Source of the DNA: Streptomyces humi
GTDB taxonomy: Bacteria; Actinomycetota; Actinomycetes; Streptomycetales; Streptomycetaceae
Direction of reading: 5' to 3'
DNA: 64,000 nucleotides
NCBI RefSeq assembly: GCF_001005085.2
Contig: NZ_LBMU02000088.1
Coordinates: 62,001-126,000 of the forward strand
In this document: positions 34,794 through 42,405 of the stretch, one piece after another
How positions within the stretch are numbered: the first letter of the stretch is position 1
How the letters are laid out: each line of letters opens with the position of its first letter
Notes under the pieces: model-generated
Database searches by the model: none
What the model saw: only the letters and a program-made list of their open reading frames with translations
Told to the model about the DNA's origin: nothing
Position numbers and translations under genes: made by a program

Positions 34794-35614
34794 CCGGCGA
34801 GCCCGTACTGCTGTCCGCCGACAGCGGCGGCGTACGGACCCTGACCCTCAACCGCCCGCACCGCAGGAACGCCGTCGACCGCGACCTGTGGGCGGCACTG
34901 CGCCAGGCCCTCACCGAGGCCACCCACGACCGGGCGGTACGGGCCCTGGTCCTCACCGGCGCCGACGGAGCGTTCTGCTCCGGCGCCGACCTCACCAGCG
35001 GCGCCCAGGACCCCCGGCACCCGCTCGACAAGGTCCGCGATCTCAACGAAGTCGCCGTCCTGTTGAACGAGTTGCCCGTCCCGACGGTGGCCAAGGTGAA
35101 TGGTGCGGCCGTCGGCGCGGGCTGGAACCTGGCGCTGGGCTGCGACCTGGTGGTGGCCACACCGGAGAGCCGGTTCTCGCAGATCTTCGCGCGCCGCGGG
35201 CTCTCCCCGGACTGCGGCGGCTCCTGGCTGCTGCCCAGGCTCGCCGGACTCCAGCAGGCCAGGAGACTGGCCCTGCTGGCCGAGATGATCGACGCCGAGG
35301 AGGCCCGGTCGCTGAACCTCGTCACCTGGGTGGTGCCCGCCGAGGAGATCGACGAGTTCACCGCCGACCTGGCCGGCCGGCTGGCGGCCGGACCGCCGCT
35401 CGCCCTCGCGGGAACCAAGGCCCTGCTCAACGAGGGCACGGACCGCACCCTGCGCGAGGCACTCGCCGCGGAGGCCCGCACCCAGACGGTCAACTTCGCC
35501 TCGACCGACGTGTCGGAGGCCTACGCGGCGTTCGCAGAGAAACGCGAGCCGCGCTTCACCGGCCGCTGGTTCCGACAGCCCCCTACGGAGGACCCACCAT
35601 GCGCGAAGCAGTGA
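34790..35614 (+). CDS. Enoyl-CoA hydratase/isomerase (crotonase family)
   Basis: A 274-residue crotonase-fold protein with TLNRPHRRNAVD, the oxyanion-hole segments GAFCSGADLTSG and NGAAVGAGWNLALGCD, and SQIFARRGLSPDCGGSWLLP. The last segment carries an Asp rather than Glu at one catalytic site, as in isomerase- or ring-hydrolase-like members. The C-terminus is extended (RWFRQPPTEDPPCAKQ) and overlaps the thiolase start by 16 bases. Confidence 0.88.
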   Translation: MTGEPVLLSADSGGVRTLTLNRPHRRNAVDRDLWAALRQALTEATHDRAVRALVLTGADGAFCSGADLTSGAQDPRHPLDKVRDLNEVAVLLNELPVPTVAKVNGAAVGAGWNLALGCDLVVATPESRFSQIFARRGLSPDCGGSWLLPRLAGLQQARRLALLAEMIDAEEARSLNLVTWVVPAEEIDEFTADLAGRLAAGPPLALAGTKALLNEGTDRTLREALAAEARTQTVNFASTDVSEAYAAFAEKREPRFTGRWFRQPPTEDPPCAKQ

Positions 35615-36732
35615 TCGTCGAAGCCGTCCGCACCCCGGTGGGCAGACGCGACGGCGGCCTGTCCGGCGTGCACGCGGCCGACCTCTCCGCCGTGGTCCTG
35701 ACCGCCCTCGCCGAGCGCACCGGCCTCGACCCGGCGCTCGTCGACGACGTCGTGTGGGGCTGCGTCTCCCAGGTCGGCGACCAGTCCAGCAACATCGGCC
35801 GGTACGCGGTCCTCGCCGCGGGCTGGCCCGAGACCGTACCCGGGACCACCGTGAACCGGGCCTGCGGATCGAGCCAGCAGGCCCTCGACTTCGCCGCGCA
35901 GGCCGTCATGTCCGGCCAGCAGGACGTCGTCGTGGCCGGCGGCGTCGAGGTCATGAGCCGGGTGCCGCTCGGCTCGGCACGCGCCACCGGGACGCCGTAC
36001 GGTCCCCGAGTCCTCGCCCGCTACCACGACTTCTCCTTCAACCAGGGCATCTCCGCCGAGAAGATCGCACAGAAGTGGGGCTTCACGCGGACGCAGGTGG
36101 ACGAGTACGCGGCGCTCTCGCACGAGCGCGCCGCCGCCGCCCTGGACAGCGGCGCCTTCGAGGCGCAGACCGTGCCGGCGGCGGGGGTGAGTGCCGACGA
36201 GGGGATACGGCGCGGCACCAGCGTGGCGAAGCTCGCGGGGCTGAAGCCCGCCTTCCTCGACGACGGGGTGATCCACGCCGGCAACGCCTCCCAGATCTCC
36301 GACGGCGCCGCGGCCCTGCTGCTCACCACACCGCAGCGGGCACGGGAGCTGGGGCTGACCCCGCTCGTGCGCTACCGCGCGGGCGCGGTGGTCGGCGCCG
36401 ACCCGGTCCTCATGCTGACCGGCCCGATCCCGGCCACGGAGAAGGTGCTCGCCAAGGCCGGTGTCGGTCTCGCCGAGGTGGGCGTCTTCGAGGTCAACGA
36501 GGCCTTCGCGCCCGTCCCGCTCGCCTGGCTCGCCGAGACCGGCGCCGACCCGGCCCTGCTCAACCCGCTCGGCGGCGCCATCGCGCTCGGGCATCCGCTG
36601 GGCGCGTCCGGCGCCGTGCTGATGACCCGCATGATCCACCACATGCGCGACCACGGGATCCGGTACGGGCTCCAGACCATGTGCGAGGGCGGCGGCACGG
36701 CCAACGCCACCCTCGTCGAACTCGCTTCCTGA
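35599..36732 (+). CDS. Thiolase (FadA-like acetyl-CoA acyltransferase)
   Basis: A 377-residue thiolase. The nucleophilic cysteine is in NRACGSSQQALDFAAQA near residue 92, the histidine in GGAIALGHPLGASGAVLM and the second cysteine in MCEGGGTANA. The CGSSQQA motif is shared with FadA5/FadA6-type thiolases of actinobacterial steroid degradation (family knowledge), although it also occurs more widely. It would cleave the 3-ketoacyl-CoA made by the SDR in the same operon. The ATG follows GGAGG. Confidence 0.92.
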   Translation: MREAVIVEAVRTPVGRRDGGLSGVHAADLSAVVLTALAERTGLDPALVDDVVWGCVSQVGDQSSNIGRYAVLAAGWPETVPGTTVNRACGSSQQALDFAAQAVMSGQQDVVVAGGVEVMSRVPLGSARATGTPYGPRVLARYHDFSFNQGISAEKIAQKWGFTRTQVDEYAALSHERAAAALDSGAFEAQTVPAAGVSADEGIRRGTSVAKLAGLKPAFLDDGVIHAGNASQISDGAAALLLTTPQRARELGLTPLVRYRAGAVVGADPVLMLTGPIPATEKVLAKAGVGLAEVGVFEVNEAFAPVPLAWLAETGADPALLNPLGGAIALGHPLGASGAVLMTRMIHHMRDHGIRYGLQTMCEGGGTANATLVELAS

Positions 36733-36745
36733 CGAGAGGGTTTCG

Positions 36746-37894
36746 GTGCGCCGAGAGATCTACACACCCGACCACGAGGAATTCCGCAAGCTGGTCAGGG
36801 AGTTCGTGGCCAAGGAGGTGGTCCCGAACCACGCCTCCTGGGAGCGGGCAGGGCGGCTGCCCCGCGAGATCTTCGAACAGCTCGGCTCGCTCGGCGTGCT
36901 GGGCATCGCGATCCCCGAGGAGTACGGCGGCGCCGGCCTCGACGACTACCGCTACAACGTCGTCCTCCAGGAGGAGGCGGCCCGGGCCCTGGTCACCCTG
37001 GGCACCGTACGCACCCAACTCGACGTCGTCCTGCCCTACTTCCTCGCCTACGCCGACACCGCGCAGCGGCGGCGCTGGTTCCCCGGCCTCGCCACAGGCG
37101 CGCTGCTGACCGCCGTCGCCATGACCGAACCCGGCACCGGGTCCGACCTGGCCGGCATCCGCACCACGGCCGTACGCGACGGCGACGGCTACGTCCTCAA
37201 CGGCGCCAAGACCTTCATCACCGGAGGTCTGCTCGCCGACCTGGTGATCGTGGTCGCCCGCACGTCGAGCGACCCCGCCGACCGGCGCGCGGGACTGACG
37301 CTGCTGGTCGTGGAGGACGGGATGCCCGGGTTCACCCGGGGGCGGGTCCTCGACAAGATGGGCATCAAGGTCCAGGACACCGTCGAGCTGGCCTTCGACG
37401 ACGTCCGCGTCCCGGTGGCGAACCGGCTGGGGGAGGAGGGCGCCGCCTTCGGCTACCTGGGCCACAACCTCCCGCAGGAGCGGATGACGGTGGCCGTCGG
37501 CTCGGTCGCGCAGGCACGGGCCGCGCTGGACACGACGATCGCGTACGTCAGGGAACGCGAGGTCTTCGGCAGGTCCGTGGCGTCCTTCCAGAACACCAAG
37601 TTCGAACTCGCCGCCGTCGCCGCCGAGATCGAGGCCGCCCAGGCCATGCTCGACCGCGCCGTCCTCGACCTCGTCGACGGGGAACTCACCGGCGCCGACG
37701 CGGCGAAGGTGAAGCTCTTCTGCACCGAGACGCAGGCCCGCGCCGTCGACCGCTGCCTCCAGCTCTTCGGCGGCTACGGCTACCTGACGGAGTACCCGAT
37801 CGCCCGGCTGTACGCCGACGCCCGGATCACCCGGATCTACGCCGGTACCAGCGAGGTCATGAAGGTGATCATCGCCAAGTCGCTGGGGCTGTGA
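36746..37894 (+). CDS. Acyl-CoA dehydrogenase (single-gene, LCAD/IVD-like)
   Basis: A complete 382-residue acyl-CoA dehydrogenase. It has AMTEPGTGSDLAGIRT, ITGGLLADLVIVVART, VFGRSVASFQNTKFELA, LFGGYGYLTEYPIARLYADA and IYAGTSEVMKVIIAKSL. Alanine replaces the MCAD catalytic Glu in the last motif. The likely base is instead the Glu in NLPQERMTVA, as in long-chain and isovaleryl-CoA dehydrogenases. It should therefore be a homotetramer, unlike the three two-gene enzymes. It ends the 13.5-kb operon and is followed by a hairpin. Confidence 0.92.
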   Translation: MRREIYTPDHEEFRKLVREFVAKEVVPNHASWERAGRLPREIFEQLGSLGVLGIAIPEEYGGAGLDDYRYNVVLQEEAARALVTLGTVRTQLDVVLPYFLAYADTAQRRRWFPGLATGALLTAVAMTEPGTGSDLAGIRTTAVRDGDGYVLNGAKTFITGGLLADLVIVVARTSSDPADRRAGLTLLVVEDGMPGFTRGRVLDKMGIKVQDTVELAFDDVRVPVANRLGEEGAAFGYLGHNLPQERMTVAVGSVAQARAALDTTIAYVREREVFGRSVASFQNTKFELAAVAAEIEAAQAMLDRAVLDLVDGELTGADAAKVKLFCTETQARAVDRCLQLFGGYGYLTEYPIARLYADARITRIYAGTSEVMKVIIAKSLGL

Positions 37895-37919
37895 GAACAG
37901 CGCTGGGAACACGGGAGTG

Positions 37920-37944
37920 CCGCGGCCGCCGGTCGCGGCCGCGG
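37920..37944. terminator. Hairpin between convergent operons
   Basis: CCGCGGCCGC and GCGGCCGCGG form ten-base perfect arms with a five-base loop. They lie between the dehydrogenase stop (37894) and the end of the convergent kinase gene (37956). Probably a bidirectional terminator. Confidence 0.65.
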
Positions 37945-37955
37945 AGCTCAGCGCG

Positions 37956-38984
37956 TCACTTCCCGTAGGCCGTCGACTCCGCCAGGTCTGCGGCCGACTT
38001 CATCAGCCGGAGCACCATCGGGCCGAACGCCTGCAACTTCTCGTTGTCATCGGCGCGTTGGAAGCCCTGTTCCAGCACGATGGCGAGCTTCCACTGGGCG
38101 AGGACGTCGTAGTAGTCCATGTCGTCGACCTGGCGGCCGGACACCTCGGCGTAGTGCTGGATCAGCTGTTGCCGCGAGGGCATGCCGAACAGGTCGACAT
38201 AGGACACGGTGGCGGCCTCGGGGGCGCCGGTGTCCTCGGGCCAGCCGCGCAGCATCCAGGCCAGGTCGAGCTTGGGATCGCCGACCGTGCCCATCTCCCA
38301 GTCGACGACGGCGGCCAGCCGTGCCGGGCCGCCGTGCCGGAACATGACGTTGGCGAACTGGTAGTCGCCGTGCATCAGGCCCGGGACGTAGTCCAGCGGC
38401 TTGTGCCCGCGCAGCCAGGCCGAGGCCTCGTCGAACCCGGGCAGCTCACGTCCCTTCACCCGCTCCAGGTAGCGGGTCCAGCGGTCCACCTGGCGTTCGT
38501 GGAATCCCTCGGGCCGGCCCAGGTCGTGCAGCCCCTTCGCCCGCCAGTCCACCCGGCCCAGCAGGGCGGCCCCCTCGGCCAGTTGGTACGCCAGCCCCGC
38601 CCGCGCGGTCAGGTCCGTGCCGAACGGCTCGGGCCAGCCGCGTCCCCCGGTGCCGGACATGGGCGACCAGCCGTCGACGAACTCCATCAGGTAGAAGGTG
38701 CGGCCGAGGACGGCGGTGTCCGTGCAGACGGCGATCGCCTCGGTGTGCGGGACGTCCGTGCCGTTCAGCGCCTCGGTGATCCGCCACTCCCGCAGGATGC
38801 CGCCGTCGCGGGCGGCCGGCGCGGTGGGCGGCGGGATGCGCAGTGCGCAGTGCAGTTCGCCGCGGCGGATCTCGTAGATCTCGTTCTGCGCGCCGCCCGA
38901 GACGTACCGCTGCTCGACCGGCTCGCCCTTGCCGGGCAGAGCGGACCCGTCCAGCCAGTCCGCCAGCCGCTCGACGTCGATCAC
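37956..38984 (-). CDS. APH-family kinase, LvaA/ACAD11-like (4-hydroxyacyl-CoA kinase candidate)
   Basis: A 342-residue protein with the aminoglycoside phosphotransferase (choline-kinase-like) fold. The catalytic loop is LMHGDYQFANVMF (HGDxxxxN) and the metal motif is AVVDWEMGTVGDP. It overlaps the upstream acyl-CoA dehydrogenase gene (GTGA), and the two proteins match the two halves of mammalian ACAD10/ACAD11. In the bacterial levulinate pathway the homologues LvaA and LvaC phosphorylate a 4-hydroxyacyl-CoA and then convert it to a beta-oxidisable CoA ester. The same job is inferred here; a drug kinase is unlikely in this context. Confidence 0.85.
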   Translation of the reverse strand: MIDVERLADWLDGSALPGKGEPVEQRYVSGGAQNEIYEIRRGELHCALRIPPPTAPAARDGGILREWRITEALNGTDVPHTEAIAVCTDTAVLGRTFYLMEFVDGWSPMSGTGGRGWPEPFGTDLTARAGLAYQLAEGAALLGRVDWRAKGLHDLGRPEGFHERQVDRWTRYLERVKGRELPGFDEASAWLRGHKPLDYVPGLMHGDYQFANVMFRHGGPARLAAVVDWEMGTVGDPKLDLAWMLRGWPEDTGAPEAATVSYVDLFGMPSRQQLIQHYAEVSGRQVDDMDYYDVLAQWKLAIVLEQGFQRADDNEKLQAFGPMVLRLMKSAADLAESTAYGK

Positions 38985-40294
38985 CGGGCCTCCGCCTCCC
39001 ACTTTGTCGCCGGCTCCAGGAACTCCGCGTACTTGGCCCGCGCCGCCGCCAGCCGCGTGGGCAGGTAGCCACTCGGCCACAGGTCGTCGCTGGCCTTGTG
39101 GTCGCGCAGCACCTGCCGGGCGACGGTCACCTTGTGCGCCTCGGTCGGACCGTCGGCGATGCCCAGGACACTGGCGCCCAGGAGCATCCGGAACAGCGGC
39201 ATGTCGCCGCTCACGCCGAGGGCGCCGTGCACCTGGATCGCGCGGTGGGCGACGTCGTGCAGCACGCTCGGCAGCACGACCTTGATCATCGCGATGTCCT
39301 TGCGGACCCTGCGGTAGTCGCTGTACTTGTCGATCTTCCAGGCGGTGTGCAGCACGGCCAGCCGGAACTGCTGGATCTGCGCCCAGGAGTCGGCTATGTG
39401 GCCCTGCACGAACTGCTTGTCGGCCAGCACCGTGCCCTGCGTGTGCCGGCTCAGTGCCCGCTCGCACATCATGTCGAACGCCTTGGTCGCGAGGCCGATC
39501 GTGCGCATCGCGTGGTGGATCCGCCCGCCGCCGAGGCGGGTCTGGGCGATGACGAACGCCTGCCCCTCGCCGCCCAGCAACGCGTCCGCCGGCACCCGTA
39601 CGGCCTCGTAGTGCACCAGCGCGTGAGAACCCCGTTCTTCGGGCTCACCGGCCAGTGCCACGTTCCGCTCGATGACGATCCCGGGCGTCTCGGCCGGGAT
39701 CAGGAACATCGACATGCTCTCGTACGGGTCCCCGTCCGGGTCGGTCATGGCCATCACGATGAAGAAGGCGGCCGTCCTGGCGTTGGACGAGAAGTACTTC
39801 CAGCCGTCGATGACCCACTCGCCGCCGTCCCGCACCGCCCGGGTGGTGAACTCCTTGGGATCGGACCCGGCCTGGGGCTCGGTCATCGAGTAGCAGGAGA
39901 AGATCTCGCCGTCGAGCAGCGGGCGCAGGTAACGCTCCTTCTGCGCCGCCGTGCCGTAGTGGGCGAGGATCTCCGCGTTGCCCGTGTCCGGGGCCTGGCA
40001 GCCGAACACGATCGGGGCCCAGGAGGAGCGCCCCAGAATCTCGTTGAGCAGACACAGCTTGACCTGCCCGTGTCCCGCACCGCCCAGGTCGGGACCGAGG
40101 TGCGTCGCCCACAGGCCGCGCGCCCGCACCTCCTTCTTGAGGGGGTCGAGGACACGGCGGAGGTTGTCGTCGGGCGGGGTGAACTGGAGGCCGTCCCAGA
40201 GGAGGTCGAGGGGTTCGACCTCCTCGCGCACGAACCCGTCCGCCCAGTCGAGCTGCGCCTGGTAGTCCGGGTCTGTCTCGAAGTCCCACGGCAT
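38981..40294 (-). CDS. ACAD10/11-like acyl-CoA dehydrogenase, partner of the kinase
   Basis: A 437-residue acyl-CoA dehydrogenase, longer than the classical enzyme. It carries SMTEPQAGSDPKEFTTR, GWKYFSSNARTAAFFIVM, RLGGGRIHHAMRTIGLA, AIQVHGALGVSGDMPLFRM and IADGPTEAHKVTVARQVL. GPTEAHK in place of EGTxEI is the ACAD10/11/LvaC form. Together with the adjacent kinase it would remove a phosphorylated 4-hydroxyl group to give an enoyl- or 3-hydroxyacyl-CoA. The ATG at 40294 faces the second TetR across an operator region. Confidence 0.9.
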   Translation of the reverse strand: MPWDFETDPDYQAQLDWADGFVREEVEPLDLLWDGLQFTPPDDNLRRVLDPLKKEVRARGLWATHLGPDLGGAGHGQVKLCLLNEILGRSSWAPIVFGCQAPDTGNAEILAHYGTAAQKERYLRPLLDGEIFSCYSMTEPQAGSDPKEFTTRAVRDGGEWVIDGWKYFSSNARTAAFFIVMAMTDPDGDPYESMSMFLIPAETPGIVIERNVALAGEPEERGSHALVHYEAVRVPADALLGGEGQAFVIAQTRLGGGRIHHAMRTIGLATKAFDMMCERALSRHTQGTVLADKQFVQGHIADSWAQIQQFRLAVLHTAWKIDKYSDYRRVRKDIAMIKVVLPSVLHDVAHRAIQVHGALGVSGDMPLFRMLLGASVLGIADGPTEAHKVTVARQVLRDHKASDDLWPSGYLPTRLAAARAKYAEFLEPATKWEAEAR

Positions 40295-40316
40295 TGTGTC
40301 TCCTTCCGGCGGGTGC

Positions 40317-40352
40317 CAGAATAACGTTCTCGTGGATGAGAACACAATTCCC
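40317..40352. promoter_or_regulatory. Two tandem degenerate GAGAAT-type sites at the second TetR
   Basis: CAGAATAACGTTCTC (40317-40331) and GAGAACACAATTCCC (40338-40352) each match the consensus at 10 of 12 arm bases. Their centres are 21 bases apart, two helical turns. The second overlaps the first codons of the TetR gene. The pair lies between the divergent acyl-CoA dehydrogenase (start 40294) and TetR (start 40332). Tandem weak sites on one DNA face suggest cooperative binding and autoregulation. Confidence 0.68.
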
Positions 40353-41024
40353 TCGCTGTGGAACGCGGCTTCTGACGACGTGTCGGACCGGCCGCCGGAC
40401 GGCATCGCCGACCGGATAGCCCAGCGCGCCCTGGCCCGCCGCGCCGACCAGTACGCCGATGAGGTGCGCGCCCTCCTCGACGCGGCACGCGCGGTCATGC
40501 GCCGCCTCGGCACGACCGCACGCCCGCGCGTCGCCGACATCGTGACGGCGGCCGGACTCTCCAACGAGGCCTTCTACCGGCACTTCCGGTCCAAGGACGC
40601 CCTGGTCGCCGCGATCATGGAGGACGGCGCCCAGCAGCTCTGCGGCTACCTCGCCCACCAGATGGCCAAGGAGCGCACGGCGCGGGGCAAGGTGCGCCGC
40701 TGGGCCGAGGGCGTCCTCTCGCAGGCGACGGACGCCGACACGGCCGCGACGACCCTCGCCGTCATGTGGAACGCCCAGAGCGTGGGGGAGGGGTTCCTCG
40801 CCGGGCCGCCCTCGATCGCCGGCCTGCTCGCGGACCTGCTCCGCGCGCCGTACACCGAACTCGGCAGCGCCGCCCCCGACCTGGACGCCGCCCTGGCCGC
40901 CCACGCCACGGTCGGCCTGCTCGCCGACCGCCTGTGGCGACGGACGCCCCCGACGGGCGCCGACGTCGAGCACGTCATCCGCTTCTGCCTGCGCACGGTC
41001 ACACCCGAAGGAGCAGGAGAATGA
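40332..41024 (+). CDS. TetR-family regulator
   Basis: A 230-residue TetR protein with a helix-turn-helix at about residues 62-81 (RVADIVTAAGLSNEAFYRHF), then a helical effector domain with TLAVMWNAQSVGEGF. No proper ribosome-binding site precedes GTG 40332. An in-frame GTG at 40296 would give 12 more residues, so the start is uncertain and the message may be leaderless. The gene is divergent from the kinase-coupled dehydrogenase and overlaps a VOC protein gene. It is the second candidate for the regulator reading the repeated palindrome. Confidence 0.87.
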   Translation: MDENTIPSLWNAASDDVSDRPPDGIADRIAQRALARRADQYADEVRALLDAARAVMRRLGTTARPRVADIVTAAGLSNEAFYRHFRSKDALVAAIMEDGAQQLCGYLAHQMAKERTARGKVRRWAEGVLSQATDADTAATTLAVMWNAQSVGEGFLAGPPSIAGLLADLLRAPYTELGSAAPDLDAALAAHATVGLLADRLWRRTPPTGADVEHVIRFCLRTVTPEGAGE

Positions 41025-41479
41025 AGGCGACCGACCAGTTCCACGTCGGCCTCGTCGTCGACGACATCGCCGCCGCGGCGGCCGAGTTGACGGCCGTGTT
41101 CGGCCACCGGTGGTGCGAGGAGTTGGGCGCCCCGGCCCGGGTCGGCCTGCCCGGCGGCGACGCCGTCCTCGACCTCAGGTCGACGTACACCATGTCCGTG
41201 CCCCGGCTGGAGCTCGTCCTGAGCATCCCGGACACCCTGTGGCAGCCGGCCGCCGACTCCGGCATCCACCACCTCGGCTACTGGTCCGACGACGTGGCCG
41301 CGGACTCCGCCGAACTCGCCCGGCGCGGCTACGCGTCCGAGGCCGTCGGCCGCCGCCCGGACGGTACTCCGTACTGGGCGTTCCTCCGAGGCGAGACCGG
41401 CCCGCGCGTAGAACTCGTGACCAGGGCGCTCCAGCCGGTCCTGGAGCGGTACTGGGCGACCGGCCTCAGGCCGTCATGA
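41021..41479 (+). CDS. VOC (glyoxalase/bleomycin resistance fold) protein
   Basis: A 152-residue protein with two beta-alpha-beta-beta-beta modules. Likely metal ligands are His in QFHVGLVVDD, His in GIHHLGYWSDD and Glu in RVELVTRA. Family members include epimerases (methylmalonyl-CoA epimerase), dioxygenases and lyases. The sequence is compatible with an epimerase or lyase acting on a CoA-pathway intermediate, but cannot be resolved further. It overlaps the TetR gene (ATGA) and is therefore co-expressed with it. Confidence 0.85.
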   Translation: MKATDQFHVGLVVDDIAAAAAELTAVFGHRWCEELGAPARVGLPGGDAVLDLRSTYTMSVPRLELVLSIPDTLWQPAADSGIHHLGYWSDDVAADSAELARRGYASEAVGRRPDGTPYWAFLRGETGPRVELVTRALQPVLERYWATGLRPS

Positions 41480-41513
41480 CCGTCGAGAAAGAGCTCGGGA
41501 AGGAACAGACCCG

Positions 41514-41790
41514 ATGACGAGCGTGGGAATCGTGACCGGAGCCGGGCGCGGCACGGGGCTGGAGTGCGCGCGGCGCACGGTCGGCACGGTGGACCGGCTG
41601 CTGATGGTCGACCTGGACGAGAAGACCCTTTCCACGGCCGCGGAGGACCTCTCGGCCGACCCGCACGCGACCGTCGTCGAACCGCACCCCCTCGACATCA
41701 CCGACCGCGACGCCCTGGCCGGCCTCGCCTCCCGGACCCGCGGACTCGGCACCTGCGCGTACGCGCGGGCCTGGCGGCACGCCGGCCTGA
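41514..41790 (+). pseudogene. 3'-truncated short-chain dehydrogenase
   Basis: The frame begins as a normal SDR (GIVTGAGRGTGLECARR, LLMVDLDEKTL, then PLDITDRDALAGLASRTRGL). It loses similarity after the fourth beta-strand, about residue 82, just where the NNAG/AAG segment is expected. The catalytic Ser-Tyr-Lys part is absent. The frame then runs into a hairpin and into antisense of the DUF1330 gene, ending at 41981. A deletion removing the last two-thirds of the gene is the best explanation. Upstream it is 34 bases from the VOC gene. Confidence 0.72.
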
Positions 41791-41798
41791 CCGGGGCA

Positions 41799-41837
41799 GG
41801 GCTTTCCCGGCCGGGGGCTCCCCGGCCGGGAAAGCCC
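41799..41837. terminator. Strong 17-bp-stem hairpin
   Basis: GGGCTTTCCCGGCCGGG (41799-41815) and CCCGGCCGGGAAAGCCC (41821-41837) are perfect complements around the loop GGCTC. It lies between the truncated SDR and the convergent DUF1330 gene and should stop transcription from both sides. Confidence 0.8.
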
Positions 41838-41887
41838 GACTCGCCGTCAGGCGGAGGGGAGTCGGGCGAAGCCCCGGCCGGCCGTGT

Positions 41888-42202
41888 TCACCCGGCGTCG
41901 GTCGTCCGGGGCGCGAACCCGGCCACGATCACGGCGTTGGTGCGGGCCGCAGCCTGCCGCAGCGGCTTCGCCTCCGCATAGGCGGCCGACTCGTACCAGG
42001 CCCGGGCCGCCTCGACGGACTCGAATTCGAGCACGACGGTCTGGTCGCCGTGCCAGCTGCCCTCCAGAACCTGCGGGCGGGGGTCCGCGGCCAGTACGGC
42101 GGCGCCGCTCTCGGCGATGGAGAAGCCGGCTGCCCTGCCATAGGCGGCCATGCCCGCGGGGTCGTCGACGGCCTCGGTGAAGATGACGTAGCCCTTCGGC
42201 AT
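41888..42202 (-). CDS. DUF1330-type dimeric alpha/beta-barrel protein
   Basis: A 104-residue protein with the DUF1330/EthD-like pattern GYVIFTEAVDDPAGMAAYG, VVLEFESVEAARAWYESAAY and AVIVAGFA. Such ferredoxin-like dimers are small and often accompany oxidative pathways; their activity is mostly unknown. It is the last gene of the P450-ferredoxin operon, 14 bases after the ferredoxin, and its ATG follows GGAGC. Confidence 0.83.
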   Translation of the reverse strand: MPKGYVIFTEAVDDPAGMAAYGRAAGFSIAESGAAVLAADPRPQVLEGSWHGDQTVVLEFESVEAARAWYESAAYAEAKPLRQAAARTNAVIVAGFAPRTTDAG

Positions 42203-42216
42203 GGCGCTCCTCGGCG

Positions 42217-42405
42217 TCAGGTCACGGTGATGGCGTGCTCGGGGCACAGGGCGGCGGCCGAGCGGACCGCCTCTTCGTGCTCGGCGGGCACCTCGGGCGT
42301 GTCCACCACGGCGTAGCCGTCGTCGCTCAGGTCGAAGACCTCGGGGCAGACCGTGCAGCACACCCCGTGCCCGCGGCAGCGGTCGTCGTCGACGGTGACC
42401 TTCAC
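42217..42405 (-). CDS. Small ferredoxin (P450 partner)
   Basis: A 62-residue ferredoxin whose start overlaps the stop of the P450 gene (GTGA). The cluster motif is CRGHGVCCTVCPEVF with a later LCPEHAI. The first and second cysteines and the CP cysteine fit the 3Fe-4S-type P450 ferredoxins of actinobacteria, with His at the variable position. Two extra cysteines (the adjacent CC and the one before PEVF) are unusual and could allow a 4Fe-4S cluster. It should carry electrons to the P450 encoded just upstream. Confidence 0.9.
   Translation of the reverse strand: MKVTVDDDRCRGHGVCCTVCPEVFDLSDDGYAVVDTPEVPAEHEEAVRSAAALCPEHAITVT

Noticed and set aside
37956..38984. Aminoglycoside resistance kinase
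   Set aside because: The fold is shared, but the gene is translationally coupled to an ACAD10/11-type dehydrogenase and sits in a catabolic island.
41790..41981. C-terminal continuation of the SDR frame as a real protein segment
   Set aside because: It is Gly/Pro/Arg-rich, translates the terminator hairpin and the antisense of the DUF1330 gene, and has no SDR catalytic motif.
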